Origin: Saccoglossus kowalevskii
Lineage: Eukaryota; Hemichordata; Enteropneusta; Harrimaniidae
Assembly (NCBI RefSeq): GCF_000003605.2
Contig: NW_003116461.1
Coordinates: 196,286-225,211 of the forward strand
DNA length: 28,926 nt
Reading direction: 5' to 3'
Shown here piece by piece: positions 10,408 to 21,631 of this stretch (its first letter is position 1; each line of letters opens with the position of its first letter). The notes below the pieces were generated by a model that saw only the letters and a list, made by a program, of their open reading frames with translations, searched no databases and had not been told where the DNA came from. A program made the translations under genes and the position numbers.

Positions 10408-10478
10408 CTACTGAAAAAATACAAAATATGATTCAACACCAATACGTTTTGAAAAATATTAAGTAAATACTCACTCAC

Positions 10479-10568
10479 CAACAACAGGGTTACTGACATG
10501 AAATGTAAATGGGGAATATATCCCAGACACATAGTTTCATCATCTATGGTTTCTGGAGGAGATATCAT
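10479..10568 (-). CDS. Probable first coding exon of the unrecognised minus-strand gene
   Basis: ATG at 10566-10568, directly preceded by an in-frame TGA. Thirty codons (MISPPETIDDETMCLGYIPH onward, ending in hydrophobic MSVTLLL) lead to a strong donor, TTG|GTGAGTGAG, on a codon boundary that matches the next exon. The base context of the ATG is not a strong Kozak match. The exon could instead be internal with an unseen acceptor inside it. Confidence 0.5.
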
Positions 10569-13500
10569 TCAGGTAAAGTTTGGTGCAACGATCTTAAGGT
10601 AGCGAGAGGGGAAACACAAGTTATAATTTAATTGAGATTAGGACTGTCTACGCCAGTTACTAAGCATGCAGTTATGGCAATGTATATGTTTTCAGAGAGC
10701 TGAGATATAGAAAAATACGATCATGTATGTTACGTGGTAATATTTTCTCAGGGGATTAAGTTACGATCGTTGCCGTGACCCTACTAAACAGTTTTTTTGC
10801 GGAATTGGCCGTTTCTCGGTGTTCCTTTTTTCTATGTTTCCGATCTTTTTACTGTTGCTTTATAAGATAATGATCTTTGAAATGCGTCTCGGAATTGTTA
10901 TGTGCCTCATAGTTCTGGAGATATAGTCCGTTGAACTTTATAGACTAAGTTTTATGAACGTCTTCGTGTTCTCGTGGCCGTAACTCAACGTCAACGGCTC
11001 ACATCAACGTCCATGAGACATCATTTTAGCCCATTTTGTGGCGAATAGATTGTGTAATTTATACATCGTTATCGTAAAGAAAAGCGTTAAAAGAAGACAT
11101 CTTCAATAGTTATGATAGTCAAAAATTAGTGTCCGTAAAAACTCAATAAATCGTTTCTTCGGATTTGGCCACCTATAAACAGCTAATTAATTACCAAATG
11201 TCTACCATTCCGATCATACTTCATAAATATACAAGTATCAGATCTGCGAGGACTGTTGTATCGTGAAAAAAATGGTTGGTTGTTTCTTAAAAAGTTTCAT
11301 CGAAATTGGGTGCTAACTTAACGGCGTCAGAAATTTTTCGATTATATTATGTTATTAAAATACAGAGAAAAGCTTAGAATTCTATAGCGTAATGTTTGTT
11401 TGTGCTTCGATCGCGATCGCTTAACGGACACTATTTATACAGGTTATAATAAAGCTGGATGGTCAACAAATCAGTATGCAAATGAAATCCTTTGTCTTCA
11501 GTCTGCCACTCAACATGACATGTAATGTATGGAGGACATGTTCACCAACAACTAGATTTTTGGGAATAAACTGAAATTACGCACTAAATGCATCGCGCAC
11601 AGTAAATTTGGACCAAAGATAAAGAAAGTACACAACATAATGTTTCATAATCCGAAACACGTATTACGAAATTCCGGACAAAGATGTACAAGCCCCCAAA
11701 CTTAGACACGGAAAACGCCCTATATTATACCAAAAATCTAATGTTTCTGAAAATGAAGTCATTGCGAAGAAAAATAAAACTTGTGTTCTTCGTAAAGTTC
11801 CAGCATGTCTCGTATAGCCTAGTGCATGGAAAACAGTTTGCACACATAGTCAAACACGTCTACCATGATGTGCCCAACGTAATTAGCGTCAGACTCATCA
11901 TCGTTAGTCAGAGTCTTGTGCAAATCAATCGTTTTATTGCTAGCTCAATGATACAGTTATCCCAAGACATCACACAAAGTTGAATAATAAATGTGATAAT
12001 GAAATAAAATGGATGACAGTTTTGTTTCGAAAAATTTTTAAACTGCATTAAATAATCGTTCTCTTTTCATATTGTGCGGATTTTGCTGTTTCTGAACCAG
12101 CGCTTTCAGCCAGGTAGGATTTTATATTATTACACATATACCAATTGCCAAAAAATTAACTTATGTTGGCTAATATAAAATCTATATATTCTGGCATAAT
12201 TTCCAAAAATGACTGTTGAAATTGTTAACTTATTTAATTTAAATAATTCCTGGCATTAATCAAGACTAAATGCCAGTAGACCAACAATTATAGGCTGAAT
12301 ATTATTTGATATCATGGTCGCTCAGCCTTGTCATATATATTTTAAATATAAACAGTTTTCTGATGCGAAATATGCTTATACAGAAACAAAATAACATATG
12401 CTGTTGGATCCAAATTTAAAGAAAATCTGTGCATGTTTAAATGTCAAATCCAACAAGCTATTTAGAAGTATCCTGTAATAGTGTTTGCAGTAATGGTAGG
12501 TCCAAATATGATTTAGTCCCACTTAAATTATTGTAGCCCACCGAATAAATTTAGTCTGACAATTGAATCTATGCAAATATAATCAATTCTTGATTATTTA
12601 GTCAAATTTCAGGACCATGCCCCAACATAGGATATGACAGAGAAGGTAAGATTATATTCAATATTACATGATTAAAACATCCTTAATATTGTTGTATAAC
12701 TGGTATGATTATCATCTTAAATAGCCTCAGTTCATCATGTATTTGTGAATTTCATTTACCTGATTTTAAGATTGTGTACGCAATCCTTTTGACTCCTACA
12801 TTTTTTTGATAATGGATTACCAATGAACATTGTAAAAGTACCACAATGGTCGGATATCCTCGTAGGGCATCAGTACCACCTAATAAAGAAGGTTCTTGTT
12901 GCTCTTGCATATTATTTGTTAAAACATATACAAGCAATATACAACTATGATCCACTTAAAGACATTTTGTACAGCATTGTACATCACAACAGCTTAGAGA
13001 CAGTTGTAATAATTTGTATGTATAATACAACTATAACTATCATTTAATGATTCAAACTCCATTGTGCTAACTCCCGTATATATCCAGACAAGGCAGTGTA
13101 AGCCTCCATACCCGTCTTGAAATAAACATGCTTTCTGACAGGTTCCTATATATCAAATTGTTCAAACTGGGAAATATCGTCACCATCATTCCAAGAGTGG
13201 ATGCCCCAATTTTCCATATCAACTACCGAAAAAAGAAGGTGTAAGTATACTAGTAAGTGTCATGTAAATTGCCACATGAGTCGATTGTCAACCACAGATG
13301 ACCACCTGGTTGGCTGTAATAGGATACTTTTAACAGTGCATAACAGGTCGGTGCACTTTTCATACATACAGATTTACAAAACGATTTACTTTAAATGTTT
13401 GAATATTTTCATTGATTTGGTCCAAATTATTGAAGCGCAAGTATTTCAACTCTTGGCAGTGCAAGCTATAAAACCATATTTTTTGCCTAACTGCTTTTCC

Positions 13501-13622
13501 TAAAGTTTTTCTGACAAACTTATCTTTTTGAATTTCATCTAAAAAATATTGGCATGCCGTTTAAATGTTATATATTTTACTTTACACGCATTGCCTGCTA
13601 AAATTGTTACTGCAATAATATG
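10569..13622. other. Mostly unassigned DNA upstream of the minus-strand gene
   Basis: The first part (10569-11400) would contain the promoter and 5' untranslated sequence of the minus-strand gene if its first exon is right. No TATA box or clear promoter element could be fixed. A 12-base match to a conserved 28S rRNA stretch near 10593 is isolated. Apart from the coding-like remnant at 11463-11944, the rest is AT-rich with only short, motif-free open frames. Confidence 0.4.
11463..11944 (-). other. Possible coding remnant or small exons, unrecognised
   Basis: On the minus strand, 11762-11944 reads KTLTNDDESDANYVGHIMVD and then VFDYVCKLFSMH, a TAG at 11819-11821, and in the same frame AIRDMLELYEEHKFYF before a stop. 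Further on, an acceptor-like TAATTTCAG opens 11463-11570, reading FIPKNLVVGEHVLHTLHVML and SGRLKTKD up to a TGA. Both have natural-looking composition, unlike the chance frames around them. They may be exons of one gene (a GTAGAC donor follows HIM) or remains of a mobile-element protein. I cannot name a family. Confidence 0.28.
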
Positions 13623-13722
13623 AGATTATTGCGAGGATACCTGAAAGTATGCACGAAGACAGTACAACGGAAGCGCAGCGGAGGTCGATGCGCATACTTT
13701 GGGGGTATCCTCGTAATAATCT
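13623..13722. repeat. 100-bp imperfect hairpin (foldback/MITE-like)
   Basis: A 30-base arm at 13623-13652 (AGATTATTGCGAGGATACC...) is matched by its complement at 13692-13722 with few mismatches, around a 39-base loop. The arms end in GTATGC on the inside and AT-rich DNA outside. The open frame on each strand across it exists because of the palindrome. It may be a complete tiny inverted-repeat element or the tip of one. Confidence 0.75.
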
Positions 13723-14775
13723 TATTAATATACATCTTTTCCTTCCAAGCATACATCATGGGAATGCCGAAATCCAAAAAGTTTAGAACAGAATCAGTGA
13801 ACTTCTTTGTGTGGAGTCCGGTCAAACCCCGGTGGCATCCATCTTTGTTTCTATTATTAGAGAACGTTTACGCGCGTAATCATTCCATATTTGGATTTCG
13901 CAATTCCTTATATAGTAGAAAGAAAATACCCCGTTCAATTACGGCACGCTGGAACTTGTGACGTTACATTGTCAGATATGTATAATGTCATAATTTCTGC
14001 ATGGAAAATACGTAATTTAATAAGTGGACTAGTAAACAATGTTCAAATTACAAATTGTGATACAACTATTTCAAACGACGTTGTATAATGAAGCGTGTTG
14101 TGGTAGAACGGCACCGTGATCACATTTCATATCATATAGTACACCTACAGGTAAATCGCACCCCTGGGAATATGACACGTGACGCCACGTGTAATATTTA
14201 GAACAAAATCGTACATACTGTACCGTATTATATTTGAGTTTAGCATTGATTTAATTTTAAGATCCTTTGCAGGTTCTTTATTTTCAAATGTTTAAAGAAA
14301 GAATAGTTGCCATATTGTTTGTAGTTTCTATTGCCATTATATGACAAATGTCTACAGACTTCCTGATGCCACAAATAAAAAAAGGTTACTTGTGGACAGG
14401 TAATTGACATGGACTTTCATCTACAATGCCAGGTAGTGAATAGCGTAGTGTGAACTTGCTTTTTTTAGGGATAATTTTATTGAAATTGGATGTCTGTTAT
14501 GGAATTCATGAAAACAATATTGATATTTTTGATATATATTTTTTTTTATTACCAAAAGTGGAGCTGTAGCGAATCATGGAGGAGGAAGAGTTATGTCCCC
14601 GGGGAGCCAGGGCATCATTCATTTCACCCATCTCCATCCCCTTTTGTTCTCCTTTGTGCTAGTGTTGAGGTTGAGCATGATCATGATGAGACTGTTGGTG
14701 ATGATGTCGCCGATCATCGTCATCATCATTTCCATATGATTCATCATCACCACCATTTCCCTCTTTTTCTTCTCC
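13723..14775. other. Unassigned DNA with a CAT-rich low-complexity tract
   Basis: AT-rich sequence, then 14672-14760 with repeated GATGAT/CATCAT triplets. Frames there read as His- or Asp-rich peptides (HHHH, DDDDD) on opposite strands, as expected of a triplet repeat rather than a gene. No exon was identified. Confidence 0.45.
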
Positions 14776-14780
14776 TTCCT

Positions 14781-14926
14781 CAGGGGCGGATTTAGAGGGG
14801 GCCGAGGGGGCCGCGGCCCCCCTATTTTTAACAACCAGCAAGGGCTTCGCGCCATCGGCGCTCGCGAACTTGGCCTTCGGTCAACTTATCAGCCCCCCCT
14901 ATTCCAGAATCCTAGATCCGCCCCTG
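14781..14926. mobile_element. 146-bp MITE with CAGGGGCGGAT terminal inverted repeats
   Basis: The left end CAGGGGCGGATTTAG and right end CTAGATCCGCCCCTG form terminal inverted repeats, with GC-rich subterminal G/C runs next to them. TTCCT occurs directly outside both ends (14776-14780 and 14927-14931), a likely 5-bp target duplication. There is no coding capacity. Termini beginning CAGGGGCGGAT are familiar from nonautonomous DNA transposons of animals. A 5-bp duplication is not the 8 bp expected of hAT, so the superfamily is left open. Confidence 0.85.
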
Positions 14927-14934
14927 TTCCTCTG

Positions 14935-15215
14935 TCTTCTCCAACTTGCATTTCTTCCGCCCCTTCTTTGTCTCCACCCGCTCCCCTGTGTTCATTTTCT
15001 GTCCCCCTTGTTCTTCTTGTTTACCTGCACATTTGCCTCCGTGTGGGTTTCGTTCCTGCTGTTGTCTCTCCATGTTCTTCCCCTGTTGTCTTTCCTGCCC
15101 CCCTTTTGTCTGTCCGTTGTTTCCCTACCCTGGTGTCTCATTAGTTATCTTCCTGTCGTCGCTTTTCGTCATCGACTTGGTGGTTGTTCTTCTCGGGGCT
15201 TCCCCCCATTTATGG
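14935..15215. repeat. Pyrimidine-rich strand-asymmetric tract
   Basis: About 280 bases strongly enriched in C and T on the plus strand (runs of CCCCC, CTTCTT, CCTGCCCC). Two overlapping plus-strand open frames over it are rich in Leu, Pro, Phe, Ser and Cys. This is the expected translation of a pyrimidine tract, so they are not called genes. The composition contrasts sharply with the AT-rich surroundings. Confidence 0.7.
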
Positions 15216-17179
15216 TTTACTTTTCAATGCTCATCGACCAGACAGATGAATTACTGTTTAGCGCCATTCTACCTTGGAATTGAGTATATCCCATGTATCA
15301 TCGCGAAGGGAATATAATTCCGAAATCAACTTATGGGCATAAATAAGCCGACTACGATCATGAAGTCAATGTCAAAAGCAGTGGACTTAACTGACATACT
15401 GAGTAACAGCGCACGTAAACCTGCGTTCAACGTCTCCTTGTTGCCGGTTTACAACCAAACACAGCAGAACATTTCATTGCAAACAGGCAAATATATGAAA
15501 AGAATATGCCAGTAACTCCAGTAACACTCTTGTACGAGGCATTCTTGGTTAACGGATACATGAAGAGCAACATGGTACATGGAAATTAAATCCATTCTTG
15601 ATGATGCAAACTACGATGAACTAATATATTCCCATGATCCAATAACATCAAAATTAATAAACCTTGATATAACACTTAAAAAACCTACCGTCTTTTCAAC
15701 GTTTAGAGGATTATTTGACAAACATAAAAAATATTGAAATCCGGGAATGAATTGATGACTTTTGTCTAAGTAACCATTCACTGAGAATTGAAACAAGGCG
15801 CCATACTTAATTAACAGCAAATGAAAGGGCGCGTCTTCTTTTGTGACACAAATCAGATGAACAACATTTTGTGATGTCTTGCCCTGCCTATGCCCAACAC
15901 AGAAACATACTATTTACAGAAGGAAGATAAATGTCCCAAAATTCTAATGAAATTAATCACGACGATCAATTCAGATTTATCTTGAGCAATGAATCTGTCA
16001 ATTTCTTTACGTCAATATTTGCGAATCTATTTTGAATCGAGACAGCAACCCCCCCCGAGGGACGGATGTCACCTTCAAAACTTTCTGCAATTTTCATTTT
16101 TAATTGTTGCTTTCTCTGCGTATTTGCTTTGTCATGTCACTTCATGTATTTGTTTGTGTGCGTCTATTGTATTCCATTATCATCCATTCCAATGGATGTT
16201 AAGTGATTAAAATAACTTTAAGTAGTATCTGCATACATGCATTAAATATTAAGTTCAGTCGTGTTACACATAAACCATGTGTTACCTGTACATATGGAAG
16301 GAAAAAGGCGTAGTAATTACAGCAACATGTACTGTAGCAGTGAAAATTTGTTTGGACATTATAGAAATAAAGTACTCCCATGTACTGATGGGTATAGAGG
16401 CATATCATTACACATAAAAAGCATTGTGTTTAATTCATGCAAAATAATGTCTTATTTGTACTTGTCTCTGACCTTTATGCAGTTCTTGAATTCAGTAAGT
16501 TGGATCTCTTTGAGATCTCATTTTTTACTTTTGAAATAATTTTTTCAAGTTTCTATACTTTTCAAATTAATGACATGATAGAATATTAAATCGAGTGAAA
16601 ATGAACCATAATACGACTTAAATTAAGAGTGATTATGGACTTGAACTGCTTCTTATCTAAGGGATCTACAAGCTTGAAAACATGTAACATATTTGAAGGC
16701 ACGTTCATGAAGAAAAATTATGTGTCTTATTATACAACTCCCTTCTGGGAGTCTTGTGAATAAATTTCTATTTTTTTCCCTCGTGATCCTCCTGCTGTGG
16801 CTTTGACAAGGGTTTTTAGACACGTTCACACAAGATGACTTCCAGGGGACCGTCCAGAAGTTGTTGGAATGATACAATAAGTGCATTGCATCTGGTGGGG
16901 ACTACTTTGAAGAGGACGAAAAAGTGTTCCCACGAAAAAGGTCAAACTTATTGAAGGCACCTCTCATACATGTACATGTCAAAATCAATGTTTGTTCGTC
17001 GCATAATCTATGTCATTGTCTCATTTGCTCCATACTTAATAAGTTGATACATGATGGTGTATATGGCGGCCATATTTGGTACAAACACAGGCTAATCAAG
17101 ACAAGCTTAGAAAGAACTTCTTTGTGCTGAAAGTGTCAGAAGCATGAAAAACAAACAAGGAATACTGTATTCATTGCAA
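15216..17179. other. Unassigned AT-rich DNA up to the assembly gap
   Basis: An open frame at 15333-15515 (begins MGINKPTTIMKSMSKAVDLT) has ordinary composition but no motif and no clear splice sites. A stretch at 16653-16886 likewise shows nothing recognisable. No repeats of note were found. Confidence 0.4.
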
Positions 17180-17229
17180 NNNNNNNNNNNNNNNNNNNNN
17201 NNNNNNNNNNNNNNNNNNNNNNNNNNNNN
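17180..17229. other. Assembly gap, 50 N
   Basis: A run of exactly 50 N. A round number suggests a placeholder, so the true distance between the flanks is unknown. Confidence 0.99.
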
Positions 17230-18305
17230 TATTTATGCATAATCATTTGACCATAGACGTGTCTTTGTCTTCTGTTTTTACAGTATGCATATGTAATTCT
17301 AATAGAGCAAATGATTAGGGTGGTTTCAAGTAGCTATGGTTCAACAATTATAAATATTTAATGAAACAATTGTCAATGACATAATCCCCGTCATGTTTTT
17401 AGTAACTTTGTTGAACAACAAAACGATATTCACATGTATCATGACTTGTGATGTACCAATTTTGAAAAAAGGTATGCACAAGAAATGACTGACAAAGGGA
17501 TGCATGTGACAGTCAAAAGTCAGCAATTTTTTATCAACTTGCAACTGATTTGCAGCAAGCGCACATCAGATCGATGTTCATATGCTCAGTAGACGTGCGC
17601 GAGAAATGATACACACAAACTGTTTGGAAGACAAAATTGGTTAAAACTTGACAAAGACCGTTGAATACAAATGGATGTGATTATGCACAACAGATTAATG
17701 ACTCATTTTAGTACAAAATCTTACCCTTGGTCTTGGCATATCAGAGAAACGATATTGACAGACAATACCCTGAACACAAGTTCTCATTCCATTGTTCAAT
17801 CCAATATTTATAAAGGCTTTATCCATGTACTTCACAATGCATTGCATCTACCGAGTATCTTTTACACAAAACTTAATAAATGAGCAAGAGTAACTTTTTC
17901 TATTTACTAATAAAAATAAAAAAAAACAATGTACAATTCGGGAGGCAGACAGAGATCAACTGAAGACTAATTACGGCCCTGCTTGCCATTATGAAGAGCA
18001 TGTTTTAGGATATTTAACTGATTTTTTGTTGGCAAATTATTTACAACTGCTTTTTATAGGAATTGATTAACTAAACTTTTATGCAAGCTCATATTTACAG
18101 CAATGAAGACAAAGCAGTGTACAAATGTGTATTAGTGCCATTACATATCAACAAATCCATAATAACTTCAGTTACAGGTTAATGAGATTCATATGGCTGA
18201 AATGAACTGCTTGTGCAGACAGGAATTGCTCATCAGATAAGTGTAATCATAACGAACAATACATAAGACTAATTATGAACGCTAAAACTATCGACGTTAT
18301 TAAGA
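17230..18305. other. Unassigned AT-rich DNA, nothing recognised
   Basis: Only short frames without motifs. No inverted or tandem repeat was noticed before the minisatellite begins. Confidence 0.45.
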
Positions 18306-19627
18306 CCACATGGCACCATCAAGTCAATATTACTTTCACTGATCATGCACACTGGTGCCATCCAGTTCACATTATTTTCACTGATTGGTTAATTAGGATT
18401 CATAGAACACTGATGCTTGAAGAACTATCAAAATGCACACTGTTTTGCCATCGAGTCCACATTACTTTCACTGATTGGTTAATTAGGATTAATAGAATAT
18501 AATGCTTGATCAACCAGCAACATGCACACTGTTGCCATCAGGTTTATATTACTTTCACCGATTGGTTAATTAGGATTAAAACAATACAATGCTTGATCAA
18601 CCAGCAACATGCACACTTGTGCCATCAAGTTCACATTACTTTCAATGACCAAGCACACTGTGGTGCCATTATATTCCTTTCACTGTTTGGTTAATTAAGA
18701 TTCATAGAACACAATGATTGATCAACCAGCAACATGCACACTGTGGTGCCATCAAGTTCACATTACTTTCACTGTTTGGCTAATTAGGATTCATATAACA
18801 CAATACTTGATCAACCAGCAACATGCACACTGTGTTGCCATCAAGTTCACATTACTTTCACTGTTTGGCTAATTAGGATTCATAGAACACAATGCTTGAT
18901 TAACCAGCAACATGCACACTGTGTTGCCATTAAGTTTGTATTACTTTCACTGATTGGTTAATTAGAATTAATAGAACACAATGCTTGATCAACCAGCAAC
19001 ATGCACACCGTGTTGCCATCAAGTTCACATTACTTTCACTGTTTGGCTAATTAGAATTAATAGAACACAATGCTTGATCAACCAGCAACATGCACACTGG
19101 TGCCATCAAGTTCACATTACTTTCAATGATCAAGCACACTGTGTATCATCAAATTTATATTCCTTTCACTGTTTGGCTAATTAGGATTCATAGAACACAA
19201 TGCTTGATTAACCAGCAACATGCACACTGTGTTGCCATTAAGTTTGTATTACTTTCACTGTTTGGCTAATTAGGATTCATAGAACACAATGCTTGATCAA
19301 CCAGCAACATGCACACTGTGTTGCCATCAAGTTCACATTACTTTCACTGTTTGGCTAATTAGAATTAATAGAACACAATGCTTGATCAACCAGCAACATG
19401 CACACTGGTGCCATCAAGTTCACATTACTTTCAATGATCAAGCACACTGTGTATCATCAAATTTATATTCCTTTCACTGTTTGGTTAATTAGGATTTGTA
19501 TAACACAATGCTTGATCAACCAGCAACATGCACACTGTGGTGCCATCAAGTTCATACTATCACTGATTGGTTAATTTAATTATGATTCATAGAATACAAT
19601 GCTTGATCAACCAGCAACATGCACACT
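18306..19627. repeat. Minisatellite with ~88-bp units and 308-bp higher-order repeat
   Basis: About fourteen degenerate units built on TGATCAACCAGCAACATGCA, CCATCAAGTTCACATTACTT and a GGCTAATTAGGATTCATAGA block. The basic period is about 87-89 bp. Some units carry an extra segment of about 40 bases (AATGATCAAGCACACTGTG...). The blocks 18901-19208 and 19209-19516 are nearly identical with an exact 308-base offset, showing recent duplication of a three-unit block. Open frames across it (for example CHQVHITFTDWLIRI) repeat with the array and are not genes. Confidence 0.95.
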
Positions 19628-20446
19628 CAAAAAAACAAAATGGCCACTTGACGGCTTTTTGAAATTGAATCACGAAAGAAAATGAAGTGCATCAGTCACC
19701 CACTATGTCTGATGTTAATACTAAGTTTGAATAAAATCGGTTAAGTTATGCCCGATAAACAGTTGATGACATGTTCAAATGTTGATTTTTGGGACAAAAT
19801 GGCCGCCAGTCGGTCAAAGGTAAACCAAATCGAAAATAAATCGATGTGCACATTAAGACTTGTATTTGTACCAGCTTTGGAGAAAATCTGTCCGGGCGTC
19901 TAAACAAATGACGCCTACATTTTATCTCCAAGTTTTGCTGGCAGATTCTGTTAAAAATTATAATATTTTCCTTTAAAATTGGCAGACTGACGGTCATTTG
20001 TCATGTACTTTAACAAAAGGTACATAGGGGGGCTGTGACATGGCTCGTCTCAATCTTATTTAGTTAACCAATACAAATTCGCAAGTTGCACGTTGTTTTC
20101 TCAAAAATTCTAATGTCAAAACCGCGACAGAAGCAGCTAGTAGAAAATAACAAGAGCGGCCTTAGCCCCGCTGGCCTTGTCCCCTAAAATATCAGCACAG
20201 AAACGGGTGAAGGTCGATACATACTCCATATGCACATAATATGGTATTTCCAGCGGAAATGTTGGCTGTAGTATTACGTTCAATAAACAATAAAAGCCGA
20301 ACCACTAAATAGGCCAAGGTTAAAAGCAAGACAAGTTAACAAATTGCCATATTGGGTCCTTTGCAGTGCCGTAGTCTAAGCGTATTGCACAATAATCGCA
20401 GATATTGTGGTTGCAGATGAAAAGAATACACAAGAATCAACCTCAC
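19628..20446. other. Dispersed-repeat-like DNA without a gene
   Basis: It contains two ACAAAATGGCC motifs (near 19635 and 19795) and GTTGATTTTTGGGAC-type sequence of the kind found in dispersed invertebrate repeats. It also has a GC-rich segment near 20150-20182 with imperfect complementarity between ACAAGAGCGGCC and GGCCTTGT. The element boundaries could not be fixed. Confidence 0.35.
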
Positions 20447-20510
20447 CAGACAGTGAATACCGAATTTGGACCAAACTAGACAATTTTAAAATGAACGTTC
20501 TGTCGGCCAT
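20447..20510 (-). CDS. Possible first coding exon of another minus-strand gene
   Basis: An ATG at 20508-20510 in a good context (CTCCATGGCC) starts 21 codons, MADRTFILKLSSLVQIRYSL and one more, leading to a donor CACTGTCTG|GTGAGGTTG. No downstream exon was found, and the surrounding frame is open through the donor, so this could also be a chance pattern. Upstream of it at 20641-21033 (minus) lies a 130-codon frame with hydrophobic stretches and no recognised domain. Confidence 0.25.
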
Positions 20511-20640
20511 GGAGTCTTTTGAAATTACCTTCCTAACAGAACGAACGAAAATACGAAATTTACAAAAATGTTGAAGAGTGACAGCTGTCGTCGACACGCA
20601 CTCGTAATACGGCCACAGTCAGCAGTCAAGTTGTACTCCT

Positions 20641-21033
20641 TCAAACAGTGATATTTGTGAAGACAAAAAACCAGGCGCAGAAGCCAACCACAAAACCCTG
20701 CTTCAAAATACCTCCCAAAACACGATCACGGTTGTCCAATTCGAATATACAGCGACACATTGCTGACCAAACAGCTTTAAAAACTAGCATGCTCCACAAA
20801 AGAGTTACTGTTTGACCAAAAATGTTTGCTGAACGACATTGAAATATCACAGAAACCACGTCCACTAAGCACTGCATGCGCAGCCAATTCCTGTCAGGTG
20901 CCGTATCAGCTGTACTCGACACTTTACATTCGATTTGCAAAAATTCATCCGCCGAATGCGATGTTAATAAAAAAAATTGTGTTCCTGTAAACGCTAACAT
21001 TTGTGGCAAATATTTCATAGGGAACAACAGCAT
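20641..21033 (-). other. Unrecognised 130-codon open frame
   Basis: Long for this AT-rich window, with several hydrophobic stretches (for example VWSAMCRCIFEL and GFVVGFCAWFFVF). No signal peptide, motif or splice signal can be tied to it. The start used is a leftmost codon only. It may be 5' sequence of the candidate gene at 20447-20510 or chance. Confidence 0.12.
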
Positions 21034-21631
21034 TAGAAATTAGCATTATGAATGTCATTTCGTAAAAAACAAAACAAAAAAACTTATCACCCACGTTTAT
21101 GGGGATACCATTGCGCGCTAAGGTGTTACCCATTTGAAAACTGGGGGCGCTGGAAACAATTTATTTCATATTTTAAAGACATCTGCAATACAATGTATTC
21201 ATTTGCTTTTTTTCCTTTTCTTTACAACTATTGTGCAATGTTTTGTGTTTGTTTTTTGAGGGCAATTGCTTTTCCATAAATTCCTTCGCTGCCAGCTCCA
21301 TGGATGTAAAATTACGAAGTCCTAATAAATTCGATACACTTTCCAAGGCCCTGGGTCATTTGTAATATTTTTTCCTTATACGGGTATGCGAAACACCAAC
21401 TTTTGAAGAAAATTAGGGTCCGGGAAACTAAATTTCTCAAAAATCAAACCCCTAATTTGAAACATATTTACAAGAAGAGTCTACCTCCAGTGTCAAAAAC
21501 GATTCTCTTGACTATTGAAAATTTCAGAAATGAGCCCCTTGCACATCTTTAGACATTTTTGTCGCCTCGCCAGACCTGCATACAGTCCCGTTTTTTTCTT
21601 TTTTCTTTTTTTCCAATAAAATAAAATATGT

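Noticed and set aside
10590-10606. 28S rRNA fragment or R2 target site
   Set aside because: Only TCTTAAGGTAGC agrees with the conserved 28S sequence; the flanks do not. This is a chance match.
13607-13961. Overlapping frames on both strands (72 and 113 codons)
   Set aside because: They cross the 100-bp palindrome, which forces similar openness on both strands. No motif is present.
14619-14855. His/Asp-rich protein on the minus strand
   Set aside because: It is the translation of a CAT/GAT triplet tract running into the MITE, and comparable frames appear on both strands.
14870-15317. Cys/Pro/Leu-rich secreted-type proteins of 123-137 codons
   Set aside because: Two overlapping frames over a pyrimidine-rich tract that begin inside or beside a MITE. 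The composition explains the openness.
18275-19492. Repeat protein (CHQVHITFTDWLIRI units)
   Set aside because: The frames follow the minisatellite, whose unit is not a multiple of three. Frame changes between units show no coding constraint.
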